Assembly (NCBI RefSeq): GCF_001680005.1
Contig: NC_033567.1
Coordinates: 558,001-622,000 of the forward strand
From: Plasmodium coatneyi
Taxonomy: Eukaryota; Apicomplexa; Aconoidasida; Haemosporida; Plasmodiidae
Reading direction: 5' to 3'
DNA: 64,000 nt
Part shown: positions 12,947 through 26,600 of the stretch, one piece after another
How the letters are laid out: each line of letters opens with the position of its first letter
Numbering within the stretch: the first letter of the stretch is position 1
Position numbers and translations under genes: made by a program
The notes under the pieces: model-generated
Databases searched by the model: none
What the model was told of the DNA's origin: nothing
Seen by the model: only the letters and a program-made list of their open reading frames with translations

Positions 12947-15900
12947 TTTGTTCAAACCGGAATTAAAAAGTTAAGCAAAAAGAAAAAGAAAAAGGGAACA
13001 AGGCGTTAAAGTATAAAGTGCGATGCCCCTGATTCCGCAAAATGTAAACTACTCCCAAACTGTTTTGGCACATACATGTTCATTTTTACATAATTAAAAC
13101 CGTGAATATAGGAATGCAGTACATTAAGAAAAATAAAAATAAGATACAAGGGAAAACTTTTTTTTTTTTTTTTTTTTTTTTTCATAATATGGTAGGAAAA
13201 AACAGAGTTAAAAATAATATGCTTTAAGGACGCATAGCTCTGTTAGAGCAAAGAGCAGTTATAATTAAAATCTGTTCTGTTCTTTTTTCCTCCCTGTTTG
13301 CCTTATTTTTTTTTTCATCTTATGCTATGGCTGCAGTGTTTCGTTTTATATATATTATATACATATACATATATATGAAAAGGCTGTTGACCCTTGCATT
13401 TACGCGTACTTTTTTGTACAATTTTGTACAGTTTTTCATAACTTATTTGACGTTTTTGATAACCTTTCTTTTTATAAGTTCTTTCGTGGCGACTTACGCG
13501 TATGCAGATGCCTATAACATGCGAAAAAAAAAAAAATTTTTTGCCCTTGTCACTTTCCTTTTTTTTTATGCGTTCTGCTTTAAATCTGAAAAGAGGAAAG
13601 ATAACATTTCCGGCAAATTGGGCTTCTATGAATGTTTTTTTTTTTTTTTCCCTTAATGCAGCCGCGCTTAAGCGCAAATTTATTTATGTGGGAACCCCAT
13701 TGCGCCGAGGTGAAGCATTATCCGGTGCCGTAAAATTTGTACGTACTTATAAGGGCATACGTTATATATACGTACATTCACGTTGCCACCAACATAATTA
13801 TATATACAAGCAGGATCCACTTTTTTAAAAAAAAGGACGCTCGTATTCAAATCCTTCACGTGGGTAAAAAGTAACTCCATGTAGTGCTGACTTTACCATT
13901 ACCGAAAAATATGTAAAAAATACATATGCATCGGGGTTTATTTGTAAAATTTTCAAAGCTTACCCAAAAATATTAACCCTTTTTGTGGTATACCTTTTTT
14001 TTTTTTTTCTTCTTTTTCCCCTATAAGCACCAGACGTATATAGTGAATAAAAGGCAACGATTCAACTCATTCATTTTTCCTTAACAGAAATGTAAAATTA
14101 AATTCCTTTTCAATTGAATATTTGCATAAAAACTACATTTTTACGCATGTCAGCTTTAAACAAATTAAGTCAAAATTTAGAACAAAGAATGATTTACAAG
14201 TATGTGATTTTGGATGGGGCTGAAAAATCGCTCCATATATGTCCTCACAATAAATGAACATATGCGTTTACATTTATGCTGAGTAATTTGTCCGTTTAAG
14301 ATTTGTTGGGGAGAACTTCCGGGCCACGTACTGAAATATCCCCTTCGCCGTTGAAACTGGAAACACACGGCGCGATGGGTCTGACCAATCATCACCACAC
14401 AAATAAGTACACGCATAAGCACTTGCCTGTGCGTACATGCGTAAGAGGCCACATGAAAGGTGTACCTAAACAGAATATTCAATACAAAAAGGAAAAAAAA
14501 AAATACACACAACTTTTCAACAGGTCTTAAAAATTGTTCCATAAAAAGCGAATCCTTTTACGAAAAGAAAAAAAAAAAAATAAAATTCTTCAACAGTGAT
14601 ACGTAGAACTGTCATCAAAATTTATACTGAGGTGAAAAACAAATATGCACATCGGCGTTTCCCCAAAATGGTGAAACATCCCCGCTTAAGTGGACTGCTT
14701 AAAACGTTTATAAGTGAGTTCTTTCTTTTTTCCCCCCCTCAAATATAAGTATTAAATTTGAATGAACTTTTCGTGCCACGGGATGGCCTTCTTTTATTTT
14801 TTAACAGTCAAGTGGAACAGTGGAAAAGGCTAAAATATATCCACATATATATTTCCATACGTGTATAATATATTTTTTTCTTTTTTTTAACGTCGTGTTG
14901 GATACCGCTTTCCCGAGCTGTCAGATTTATTGCCGTTTCGGAATCGCTTAAGAATGTGATAAATGCGTGTAAGCACATCCATTCTCTGCGTTAGAACGCG
15001 CGGTTTACCCCTTTATTAAATGCGAAAAATTTGCATTCGCTTCTTTGGGGGAAAAAAAAGAAATATTTTTACATCTATGAGGTTAAGCGGTTTTATGGAG
15101 TAATGTGAAATGGGAAGCGGCAAATTTGTAGCCCCATGGCTCGGTGGGCACGCATTGAAACGGTGAAGCGGCATGGTTCCATGGCGATACGCGTCGGCCA
15201 AACAAAGCATTCCCTTTTACCACCACCATATGCCCCGCATATATAATGCCCGCCTTGAATCGGAACCTTTTGCTTTTTTTCAAGCCCGCGAAAGGTTACA
15301 CTACTGCCCGTAAAATTAACATTGCAAAAAAAAAAAAAAACTGCATTTGTTATAAAAAAAGGAAAGGCACCTCCACTCCATTTATTTGTGTACTTACAAA
15401 AAATATGCAATATCTTTTTATATTTACATGCTAGCATGTACAACATTATCGCTGCTTAATGAGAGCATTGTACGCATTATAAAAGAACGCATATGTGATA
15501 GGAGGAAGTGCATTCATCAGGGATAAGTCGTATTTCCCTTTTCTTTCGCAAAAAAGTAAGCAAATAAAAAAAATTATATTAACAATCACCGGCTTAAATC
15601 CCAGCTGCTTTTGAAAAAAAAAAATTCAGTTTAAAATATTATTTTTCAAATTGTTATGAAAACATTGTTATACATTCCCCAAAAAAAGAAAAAAAAAGAA
15701 GAAAAATGAATCAAACAAAAAAATTGAAAAAGTTGAATATAAATTTATAGAAAAAAAAACATTATTTCATTTTGCGTCATTTCGATGAACAAATTATCCT
15801 TAACTTAACCCATGGTATGTACCTGAACGCGGCATTATACTCAAAGTAGCCTTTGTGTTTTTATTTAACAAACGAATGTATAGCAAATGCAAACAACAGT

Positions 15901-16063
15901 GTAAATTAATCTTTACGCAATAAAAAGTGTTTATGCAACGAAAGTATATTTAAGCCTACGCGCAAATATTACGTACACGCTATACGAATTAACTGCTTCA
16001 AAATTTGAGAACCCTCCCCCCCTCGGCTATAATTCCTGCCCATCAAACTTCTTGCATTTCAAA
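12947..16063. other. Divergent promoter region between CPSII and RPS27
   Basis: About 3.1 kb between two divergently transcribed genes, so it should contain both promoters. It is AT-rich, with T or A runs at about 13160-13181, 13990-14008 and 14568-14580 and TATA/TACA simple sequence near 13350-13376. Open frames at 13315-13828, 14177-14542 and 15083-15446 exist on both strands with low-complexity Phe/Lys translations; none resembles a protein family. No tRNA-like B box was seen. Confidence 0.6.
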
Positions 16064-16593
16064 ATGAATGTCGATCTGTTAAATCGTGACCCAGCTGAAG
16101 AGGCCAAAAAACATAAATTAAAGAGATTAATTCCAAGCCCCAATTCTTATTTTATGGATGTAAAATGCCCAGGATGTCTTCAAATCACCACCTTGTTTAG
16201 CCATGCGCAAAATGTTGTTCTGTGTGGAAGGTAAGCCAAAAAGGGAAAAAAAAAAAAAAAAAAAAAAAAAAAGTGGCTACCCAGGCTGTATGCATGACCG
16301 CCTGCGCAACGTCGATTTGGCGCTACAGACATGTGTTCAACTTGTACTCATTCCCCCTTTTCCGTTTTTACCATGAATTGCTCATTATGCTGCGTTTCCC
16401 ATTCTTTGTATACCACTTAACTTTCATTTAATGATTCCTACGCCGATCGCTTGGACAATTTATTTAAAATTCATACACATGTTACCATTTTTTTTTCTCT
16501 CCCCATTATAGCTGTAACATTATGTTGTGCCAACCAACGGGTGGAAAATGCAAATTAACAGAAGGTTGCTCCTTTAGGAAAAAAATTGAGTAA
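16064..16593 (+). CDS. RPS27: 40S ribosomal protein S27
   Basis: Two exons, 16064-16230 and 16512-16593, giving 82 residues. The intron (16231-16511) has GTAAGC and TTATAG borders and contains a 24-base A run just inside the donor. The spliced protein matches eukaryotic S27 end to end: C4 zinc finger Cys35, Cys38, Cys54, Cys57 (CPGC...CGSC), then the family signature LCQPTGGKCKLTEGCSFRKK. The intron splits the Ser codon between the two cysteines of the second CxxC, so exon 1 alone lacks the complete zinc site. The product is a structural component of the small cytosolic ribosomal subunit. The start was taken at the ATG with an AAAATG context; the frame upstream has only a TTG. Confidence 0.97.
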
Positions 16594-17611
16594 ATTGTCT
16601 GCAATGAAGGCTTACAGTATTTAACCACATGGTAAAGGAGAAAAAAAAGAAGAAGAAGCTTTTTTCATGCGAGAAGAACTATGGGACGAATTCACGAACA
16701 CTTGAGCAAAACAAATTTGGAAAAATGGAGCGAAATGACGACTTCCTACACGTACTAATTAAAATTTGTTAAAAGTACATATATATTTTTTTTTTTTTCC
16801 ATCCCAAGTAGAAATATACATGGGTATATGCGAACATATATATACATATATACGTTGTGTACATATTTAGTAACTTTACATTTACCCGATTTTTTAAATT
16901 AAAACATTTAACAAAAAAACTAAGAAAAGAAGTAAAATTCTTGTATTGCTGATTTGGCAGTTGAGTTGCTATCAGAGTGGTTAACTTGAAAAAGTGGCCG
17001 CCAGGAAACAGTTGCTCTTATAATTGGGTCAAATGATTTGTCACTGTGGTGTGTGAAATGTCTTGTTGTAAATAATTTACACACTTTGCGGACGTTTCCC
17101 TCTTTACAACACGTCCAGGTTTAACCCCATCCATGGCGGGAAATGTATCCCCCTCGTCGGAGGTCGCACCGGGGATATCTCCCACAAATGAAAAGCGAAA
17201 CGTGAAAGCGATGCGTGAAAGCGAAGCGTGAAAGGTGTCTTTATCCTTATTGTTACCGAAAAGGTAAGGGCACACGCACCGCGGTGTGAAAATCCCCAAA
17301 TACTTAAACTCTTTATATAGTATCATGTTATAAAGTTCCATTGTGATGAAAAAAATATGGTTACACAAATGTCCTTACCAGTGAAAAAAACGTATTTGTC
17401 CTGAATATATACAAAAAAGAAACCGAACTTTGGTATTAACGGGCATTCTTACAAAAACACAGCTTTAGGCGTTGTAGTGCTTTTCACCCCAGCTAACGTG
17501 CGTACTGAGGTGATAACAAAGTTGAAAAGAAGAAGAAAAAAAAAAAAAACACACATTGGGGCCACCAGTACCGGTACTTCATATAAAAGGCTTCTGTTCC
17601 CACCCCCTTGG
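16594..17611. other. Convergent 3' intergenic spacer
   Basis: Lies between the 3' ends of RPS27 (plus) and the giant gene (minus). There are TATACATA-type simple repeats near 16835-16865. The frame at 17018-17368 on the minus strand matches no family and is not supported. Confidence 0.6.
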
Positions 17612-20600
17612 CTACACAACTTTGCTTTTTTCCCTATTGAGCCTCCTTAAGTCTCGCTCGCGTATGGCGTTCTTCGCATCGGTGTTAGTCGAATCCGTGG
17701 CTTTTCGCTTCCTCTGGTTGGACGTTTCTCCCTTTTTGGCCGCAGAATTTTTATATGTTAACATAGAGTTAACGCAATTTAATGCCTCATTTTTCGTTTT
17801 TATATTGTTAAAGATATCATAATCGTCGTACAGGAAAATATGCTTATCGTTGTTTAATTTTATTTGAAAAAGAACCCCTTCTTTGCTTTTCTGTTCATCC
17901 AAAGATTCGTTTTTACTCAATATGGGTGTGTTAGCATCAGCTGGCAGGTCATTTCCCACACCGTTGGCAGTGGAAACGGTATTTTCCTTACCTGCCTGAG
18001 AGGTTGCCTTCTCGACACTCTTTTTGTCCAAATTAGTTCGTTGCTTACTTTTATTCATATCTGTACAGTTGGGGTTATAATTCAGCTTGCTTGTTAAAAA
18101 TTTAATATTTTCACAGTTCAAATAATCGGTACAGTTTAATAATTTTCCATTTTTAAATAAATTTAAAAATTCGGACAATTTTGTTTTATTTCCATTTAGG
18201 GCGTTGTCCACAAATTTCATTATACCTTCCTTTTTTTTTCTGCTCCCCTTCTTGTTGTACGAAGTTAAGTTTTTAATTATGTCCTGTTCGCTCTTTTGGT
18301 AATACATGACCTTCTTACACGTCATTAGGAAGACGTTGTGCATCTTTGTTGATATGTTGGTTGGCATCGTGGCAGATTTATTCGCAAGGAATTCTCTAAA
18401 CAGCTTAAATATTCTCAAGTCTAGTGAGGTACATGAACTGCTGCATATTAATTCTTCATTATTTTCGGCTCTTTTTAAATACATATATTTGCTGCTAACG
18501 GGGGTGATACTCCTAGGGGGAGTTTCCGTCATGTTTTCAGAACTCCCCGCTGAGGGTGTACCATTTATCACCCCATCACTGGCGAATAACAAAATAATTG
18601 GATAAACCAAAAAGTGTGGAGTAAAATAACACAGCACTTCAAAAATGAAGCATAAATGTTCGGTAATTATTTTGAAAAGAACATTAATTACTGAAATGTT
18701 GGAGCCATATATGACGGTTGCTTCTTCCAACACCTTATAGTCGTTAAACCTTTTAATTGTCTTCCCCATGTTTATGTAAATTTCAAACAGGATTTTCAGT
18801 ATGTCGTAAATTTCGTTTAGGTGATCCAATTCGTCGTACCCTAAGTATATCCACCTATTTTGGATTTCTTCCAATTTGTTATCATTCTGGTTGGACATAC
18901 TATTACCCGTTTCTACAACTTCAGCAGGATCATTCTTCTCACTTGTGACGTCGTTCAGGATAGGCTGTTCCTTCGTATCGTTCGGATTTTCCTTATTGGG
19001 GGAGCTGTCACATTCATTTATACTGGATTTTTCTGGCTCTTTTGTCCTGCTTCCATCCGGTTTGCCTTCATCCACTTTGTTCTCAACCGCTTTGTTCTCA
19101 TCTGTTTTGTGCTCATCCGTTTTGTGTTCATCCGTTTTGTTCTCATCCGTTTTGTTCTCATCCGTTTTGTTCTCAACCGTTTTGTTCTCATCTGTTTTGT
19201 TCTCATCCGTTTTGTTCTCATCCGTTTTGTTCTCATCCGTTTTTCCTTCATCCGTTTTACTTTCATCCGTTTTTTGTTCCTCCGTTTTGCTTTCTTCCGC
19301 CTTTTTGACTGGAGTTTCCGATGGTGTCTCCACCTCCTTTTGTTCCTTAAATATATCTAAAACTTTTTCCCCTACTAGGAATTTTCCCAAATGGGCACAG
19401 GGGAAGTCATCCATGAGGGATGCGTCATTCACACAGGGGATGTTCCCACAACTTAACCCCTTACCATGCGGCACATTCCCACTTTCACACAACACTTGTT
19501 CGTAAATTTTGCTCAGGACATTCTTCAAAACATTTTTACTAACCTCCAGCACAATGGTGAAATATTTGATGAAGGTAAATTCATTCCTTTGGATTCTTCG
19601 GCAATACAAGTTGTAGTAGTCCTGGTTGAAGGATTCATTTTGCCCAATTTTAAAATTCCCCTTATTGATTAAAAATCTCATATAATGAATACACTTTGTG
19701 TAATTCTTTCTCATAAAATAGTAGATGCACAAGTGATACGCTGCTTGTGTGTTGTAATTTCCGCAGTTTTTATTCTCTGCAATGAAATTTAAACCTTCCA
19801 CTATATCGTTAAGGACATCTTCGTACCTAATTTCGATATTTTTTATTACCACCTTTAATTTGTGCACATCATAATTGAATTCGTTCGTGTCTTTTTCGTC
19901 CAGCTCTCTTTCATACGTGTCATGCGTGGGGGTAATTCCCACGTTGTCCGGCTGCTCCTGTTTCGTCTCCTCCATGTGGATCTTTGCATCTTCATATTCC
20001 ATGCTGTTGGATGAATTGTAATGAGATGAAAAACTGCCGCTATTCAATTTCCCATTTTGGTGGTGATAATCGGTGTAATAATTAACACACATGTTGAAAC
20101 TTTGTTTTTCCTTCCTAAACGTGGGGGTGCCATTTTCTGCATGTTCGTTATATGTCCCTGAGTTCTTCTTCGAGTTATGCTCTAACATGTCGGCCTCGTT
20201 GCTCTCACCACGGTTTATACCACCCGTGGGTTGATCCCCCCCATGGTCAGCCTGTTCACCCCTGTTCAGTGCCTCGACCATGTTGCACCCTTTCGTGGCA
20301 TCTCCTGTGCAGTCCCCATCAGGTGTAGAGACAGAACCTTCCCCATTTTTATTCACACCACACGTGTAATATTTAACACCTTCACTTAAATTTAGATCCT
20401 TCACATGGTTAAGCAGGTCATCCGACAACGCTGTATCATATTTGTAGTTAAAAAGTGAAGCCAGGAAAAAGTACTTCGGATAATACAAGCAAATTTTTAA
20501 CCTAGTTACCAACAATTTATACAACGGAATGATCATTTGTGTGCTTTCCTTATCTCCATTCATAATGTGGACTGCCTCATTTCTGCACAGATAATAACTG

Positions 20601-23600
20601 CTCGTGCTGGTGAGGGACGGTTTCAAGAACAAATTATTTTCCTCCAAATGGTTTTCACAGCCATTTGGACTGTTGTTACTACCGTCTTCGTCTTTTCCGG
20701 GGCTATTCTCAACTTGTAACTTCTCACAAGAACTTAGCTTTTTCTTATGACTACGGGGCGTTCCGCTTTTATTTTTTTTGCCCTTTTTGTTCCCTTCCTG
20801 ATCATCGACCAGATTATACGTGTTTCGTTCTTCCTTGGGGGGCAAAATCGCGTTCTCACCAATCGCGGGGCAGGACATCTGTAAGGTACCCTCCTGAGAA
20901 CTGCTCTGCTTGGAATAACCCTGCAGTGTGACGCTCTGCTTCGAAGCGATTTCGTGAAGGTCCAAAAAGTGAACACTCAGAAATATTAGACTATCGGCGT
21001 AATGACACATGGTAATTAGCATAAAGTGCAGAAGAAGGCTCTCATACGTATAGGAGCTATCTACCCATTGGGACGAATCCTTCACATCCGCCTTTCTGTC
21101 ACTTTCACTTTTATTGTGATCTTTATCTTCATCGCTCTGATGACAGCTTTGCGATAAGAGTGAATTAAAAAGGAATTGAAAAATTTTTCCTAAAAATAAA
21201 AACACCAAGTAAATCGATTTGTCCTCCAACTTCTGGCATTCCGCATAATTTAGACCATACTCTTCCGCCCTATTTGCTAGGTAAAACTTTAAGATGTTAA
21301 TGTAGTACTTTTTTGAAATCTTTTTACAACTTCTTTCTTTAAAAAATTGTTTTCGCAATATGTCTGCTTTGGCTAGAGGATCTATGGACTCCTTGGTATT
21401 ATTTCCATCGCTCAGTTCTTCTTTTTTTACTTTAATTTGGTTCGCATAGGGGTCTTCCTTGATTTGGAATCCCTTTTTCACGTCTTCCAAGCTATTCAAG
21501 TAGAAGGTTTGGTCATGAGGGCCTTCTCCTTCACAGGGATTGTTCTCTTCCTCCACTTCCCTTTTTACCCTTATGGATTGCACACCAACAATTTGGTTTT
21601 TCACGTCTGTCAAATTTTCCCCTACATGACTGCCAGTGTAGTTTTCCTCCCGCGTAGCTTCTGTGCCTCCCTGCATTGGGCATGCCTCTCCGGTGAGTAA
21701 CTTCTTCCTCTTATTCATTTCGTTTTTACTGCTCCCTTCAACACCATGCAAATGTTTATCTTTGTCACTGATTGTTCTTTTTCTTTTGGCAGTTCCATCG
21801 TTCCTACACTCCAATGTGCTGCACCTTTGTAGCAACTCTGGCGAGTGTTCCCCTTTATTGACATGCTCCAAATTTTGGGAGGTACCAAATTGGTCGTCCA
21901 TCGATTGAGATGAACCAAAGTTGGAATATCTTTTTTTTTTTTTTTTTTCTTCGGTCAGCCCCCCCGTAGAATGAGGTTTCCTCACACCACACTCTATATT
22001 GAGGAAGGACAAAATGTCGCTGTTAAAGAGGTCCCGCTTAAGGTAGACATTTTTTAAGTAAATACATAATTTCAAATTTTTCTTCACCGCCTGGAAATTA
22101 TAAAACGAATACTTATGTTTTAGGGCATCCATGAAGGCTTTATTTTTTTCTTCAAATGTGTAAAAGAGGGCGTACTTAACGTAGGAAGAAATGAAAAAGT
22201 TCAAATTGTTGAAAAGATTTTTCGCGTTTAGGATATTAATTTTGGACTTTACACAGTTAATTAATATTTTAAAAAATAAAAGATGCATAAATCTGTTTTG
22301 CGAGTTTGACAAGACCAGGTGGTAGTTATTAATCTCTTGGTATGCGCTCTGTGTTTGGTTACCCCCCTTAAGTGGGCTCTTATCATCGTTGTACTTTCCA
22401 TCTGCTGGGATTATTTTGCCGCTTGTACTGCCACGCTTTGCCGCTTCTCTGCTTTTCTTGTCCCCATGTGATTTTTTCTTCGCCGAGTTGGAAACGGGAA
22501 TTTCCCCTAAAAGTGAACTCTTGGTAAGAAGGTTACCTTTGCCCAGTAGGCTGTTCTCCAGGCAGTTGTCCTTCCCCTTAAGCTCCCCTACCAGCAAGCT
22601 GTTATTATAAGATTCCTCATGAATGCTCAAAAATAAATCAACAAAATGATGAGAAAATTCATCCTTCCCCTTATAATTATAATGTAAATATTTATAATAA
22701 ACGTAAAGCAAAAAATTCAGCAAAATGTCCATATGCTTCAACACATTTCTGATGTAGAGAAATTTCAAAAAGCAATAAATTCGGTACAAATTTGTATTGT
22801 ACAGAGAATTGTTAACAAATTTGCAGGTAATATTTAATAGCATATATTCTGGGAGGACAAATTCAGAAAAGTATTTATCTTCCAAAAATTTGTACAAATA
22901 AAAATATTGCTGAAATGTGTAATAGTACAGAATTACATTTTTGTTGTTATAAAAAGATGCCTTCAATCCAATATTCAATTTGTCCATAATTTTTCCTATA
23001 TTAAAATTGTACTGTTTATTGTAATCATATTTCACTTCGCTCAGAACGTGAATAAACGAGCTGTAAAACATGTTGCTAAAATGATTGTACTGTTTTGAAT
23101 TTAGTACTTTTACTAATTCCATATAATCAATACGTTTTTTGTTTACAAGTTTGAAGAGCCTGTTTCTGTATGCCCTGTACACGTTTTTGAAGTGATACGG
23201 GTTATTGTTCAGAACGACTTTTATCTTCTCCTCACCTTTGCTAACTATTTTTTGTTCTTTTCCTATGACCTTACCAACCTGTTGCGCGTCAACCTTGCGA
23301 GACGTATTTTCTCTTCTGCTCCTCCTCACCGTTAGGAGTAGATAATTTTTTTGCACGTACTCATCAAACTTTCTCTTCATTTCTTCTTTTACTCTGTACG
23401 GGTTTATCTCATTAACGTCTTTTATGTAACAATCCATGTCTTCAATTTGGAACTCTTCAGCCTTCTCCTCCTCGTACACATTCTTTATGTACTCATAAAA
23501 GCACACATAGTAGTAGTCCTCATTGAAGAACAGGTCATTCAGGTAATCCAGGTACACGTTGTACGTCAGGGGGTCCGTGTAATCTGCGCTCGTTTCGTCG

Positions 23601-26600
23601 TCTAAGGAGATGATCCGCTCGAACACTTTCACGAAGGACATCATGAACTCCTAAAGGGGGGGAGAAGGCGGAAGCAAAATGGAGTAAACAGATATGCAGT
23701 AAATAGGGAAGCGGTACAATGACGTTCCCATCGCGTAAAACAAAATGATGACTGCGTAAACATGTTCCGATTGGAACTCGCCCACCAAACCGACGTTGCC
23801 CCTTTTTGTAATGGTTACCTTTCCCTCACTTTTGGACTTTTTAAAATTTATCAAAAACTGCAGAACGTTGTAGTCGTTAAACTTGTAGTACACATTACAC
23901 GTAGCATAGTTCAAATAAGTGTAGTCACTGAAGGGGGAAGCGATATTCACGCTCCTCCTGTTGGATACCCAAAAGAACTGATTCATGTAAGCGTTATAAT
24001 CAACGAACTTTGTCACATCTAGACATATGCTCTGCATGTACTTATGAATGTACAGCGCGAGAAACAATTCCCCCGCCTTCATGTCACTCTCTTTCATGCT
24101 AAGTATGTCAAGCGTATAATTTGTCCTCCTTATTTTCTTCTCGCATGATTCGTTTTCATTCTTCTCCTTTGAAACAATATCGAAGGGATAAACAGGCTTC
24201 AAAAATAGGAAATTGTTAAACAAAAATGAGAAGCAAATGTTAATAAGGCTATTAATCGTGTGGTTGTTTCTGTATATTCTGTTATACACCTTGATGTGTT
24301 TTATGTCCATATAGGGGCTTATCATGTCGTACACAATTTGGCTGATGACTTTTCTTTCGTTCCGTTGGTGCGTTTTCAAGTGGGTGGACTGTTTTTCAAC
24401 CTGCTTATACTTCCTAGGGGTTATCCCTTCATGCGTCTTAGAAATGTTGTATGAATCTTCACTCGGGTTAATATAACATTTGGAGCGGCTATCCTCCTTG
24501 TCCTTCCAGTTACTATTAACGCTACTCCTTGGCACACTATCATTTGTGTAATTTTCCTTGGAGAAAAAGCTAAAAAGGAGGTTTCCCTGTATTTCTTCCA
24601 TATTTGGGGAAGAGGAAAACCTCCCGTTGGAGATGCTTCTCAGTTGGAGGTTGTTTTTCTCCTCACTACCTTTACCCTTTAGCATTTTCCCGCCTTCCTT
24701 CTCCCACCTTGCCAAGTAGTACAAAACGCACGCAAAGATACAGTTAAAGGACGACTTGGAACTCTCCCTAATGTAACGAACAGTCTTCTTGACATTATTT
24801 AAAATCGATTCGTAATACAATTTGTCGTGAATTAAATGGTGGATGTTGTGTAGACTCCTTTCTAAGTGGATCGAAATGTCCGTGTTAAAAGTGGTCAGAA
24901 AAATGTTTAAAGATAAATAAAATAAATTCAAGGAACATTTATTCCTGTTGTACAGTTCATTTTTGTCCAAATTAAAATGGCTAATAAATTCCTCCTGAAG
25001 AATGTACTTAAATAGGGAATGATAAATGAGGTCATTTTTAATTTTATCAAAATCATCCATTATGTTATTCTCCTTGCAGAGCTTCGTTAGCTTGGAAAAT
25101 ACGTCGTTCATTTCTAACACGTCCTTATTTTTGCAGCTGTTAAAAATGTCCACAAAGAACATACAATTTTGCAATAAATTTTCTATTATTTTGCAAAATA
25201 TAAATATGTACTTGTTCTTCTTCATTTTGTTCCTTTTACTGTGTTTCTTTTTGGACATTAATAGAACGTTGACGGAGCTAAATTTGAGCAGGGTTTGCAG
25301 ATAAATTTGGTACCTCCTGCTGCTTTTGTTTTCCTTTTGGACGATGCGGAACTTCCCCCCTTTACCGCCCCCCGTGTGATTGCTCATACTAGCACTGCTA
25401 CACTTTTTGCTGGCCGATGCGTCTTGTGATGAATGGTGCTGGCTAGGATTGTGCCCTCCTTGTTTACTTGCCATTTTGACGGTCATACCATCTTCCTCCC
25501 TAACACTTGGTACGCTCTTACGAAGCTTCGCGATACCAGTCATGCCTTTCTTCTGACCTAGCTTTAGCCTAGTATATTCCTCCTTATGTACCCCCACGGA
25601 GGGATTAAAATGCAAGTACATTCTTAACACAGACGAAAGTAACAAAATGATGCTGCTCGAAATGTGCAAAAACAGATAGTACGTGTTATATATATCGTTG
25701 TTTACCAAAAAATCTTGGCCCTTTCTTAAATGCAAAATGTTGTAATTTTCAATGTGCACAATTGATATGAGGATGAACACAATATGAGCATACGTCCGAC
25801 TGAGCGCTGTGTAAATCTTATGCTGCCTCTTTTTTATCACAGCAATGTACTTAAAATAGCACACATTGTTTATTTTTCTTTTTAATTTTTTTTTAATTTT
25901 TTTTAATTTTCCATAGCTCTGTAAAATGCGTTGCTTTCGGCTGCCGTGCTTGAACTGGTTCATCTGAATCTTCCCCCCCTTGGCCCTCACAACGATTCTG
26001 CTTTTTCTGACTGCGCACCTGTCCACGGCGGTGATCGTTTCTAGCTGCGTCTCGGTCTTAATTGCTGATAGGGGATACGAAGAATACCCCCCGGGGTGAC
26101 CCTTCTCTGTGCTGCTGAACACGCCTCCCATTCTTTGCATCCCCCTTGCGTCACACATTTCGCCCATTCGGCGCTCCAATTTTTTCATGCCCACTTCCTC
26201 CCCAAAAGGGTTGACAAAATATCTATTCTTCCTCTTCCCAATTATGTTTTCCAAAAGGCTATTCTTCATTTTCAGTTTCCCATTTATGGTAACTTTTTTC
26301 TTCACCTCCTTTACAATTTTGTAAATGATTCCTTTTCCAAAGCGCACGCCACCTATTGATTGTGGCATTTCTTTGCTTCTCACGTTCTTCCTTTTTTCCC
26401 TCTCAATGATTTTTTGCATTTCTCTTAAATTGGGCAGTCGCACCGCATTGGTATGTTTGTTTCTCGCTGATCTGATCTGCGTGTCTCTTTTATACCTCCC
26501 TTTCGCTATGCGCTTCCTGTCCATCTCCACATGGATGTCAATTTTCACCAGCACATTAACCAGCACATGGAAGGAAGTAAAAACGCTGTTCAAAAATCTG

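Noticed and set aside
13327..13656. Membrane-protein-like frame (Ile/Tyr/Phe-rich)
   Set aside because: Produced by TATATA and T runs; overlapping frames on both strands are equally open and none resembles a family.
16960..17040. tRNA-like start (gttgctatcagagtggttaac)
   Set aside because: An A-box-like string is present, but there is no B box, no acceptor pairing and no cloverleaf I can draw.
19060..19300. CRISPR-like regular repeat
   Set aside because: Units are directly adjacent with no spacers, lie in a coding frame and encode a pentapeptide; the organism is a eukaryote.
18860..19505. Overlapping plus-strand frames rich in Phe/Val/Ser/Cys repeats
   Set aside because: They are antisense readings of the 15-bp KTDEN repeat in the giant gene; a repeat with unit length divisible by three keeps every frame open.
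23651..23818. Hydrophobic C-terminal segment of the first giant frame as a membrane anchor
   Set aside because: It is translation of a GT-AG intron ending in a polypyrimidine tract.
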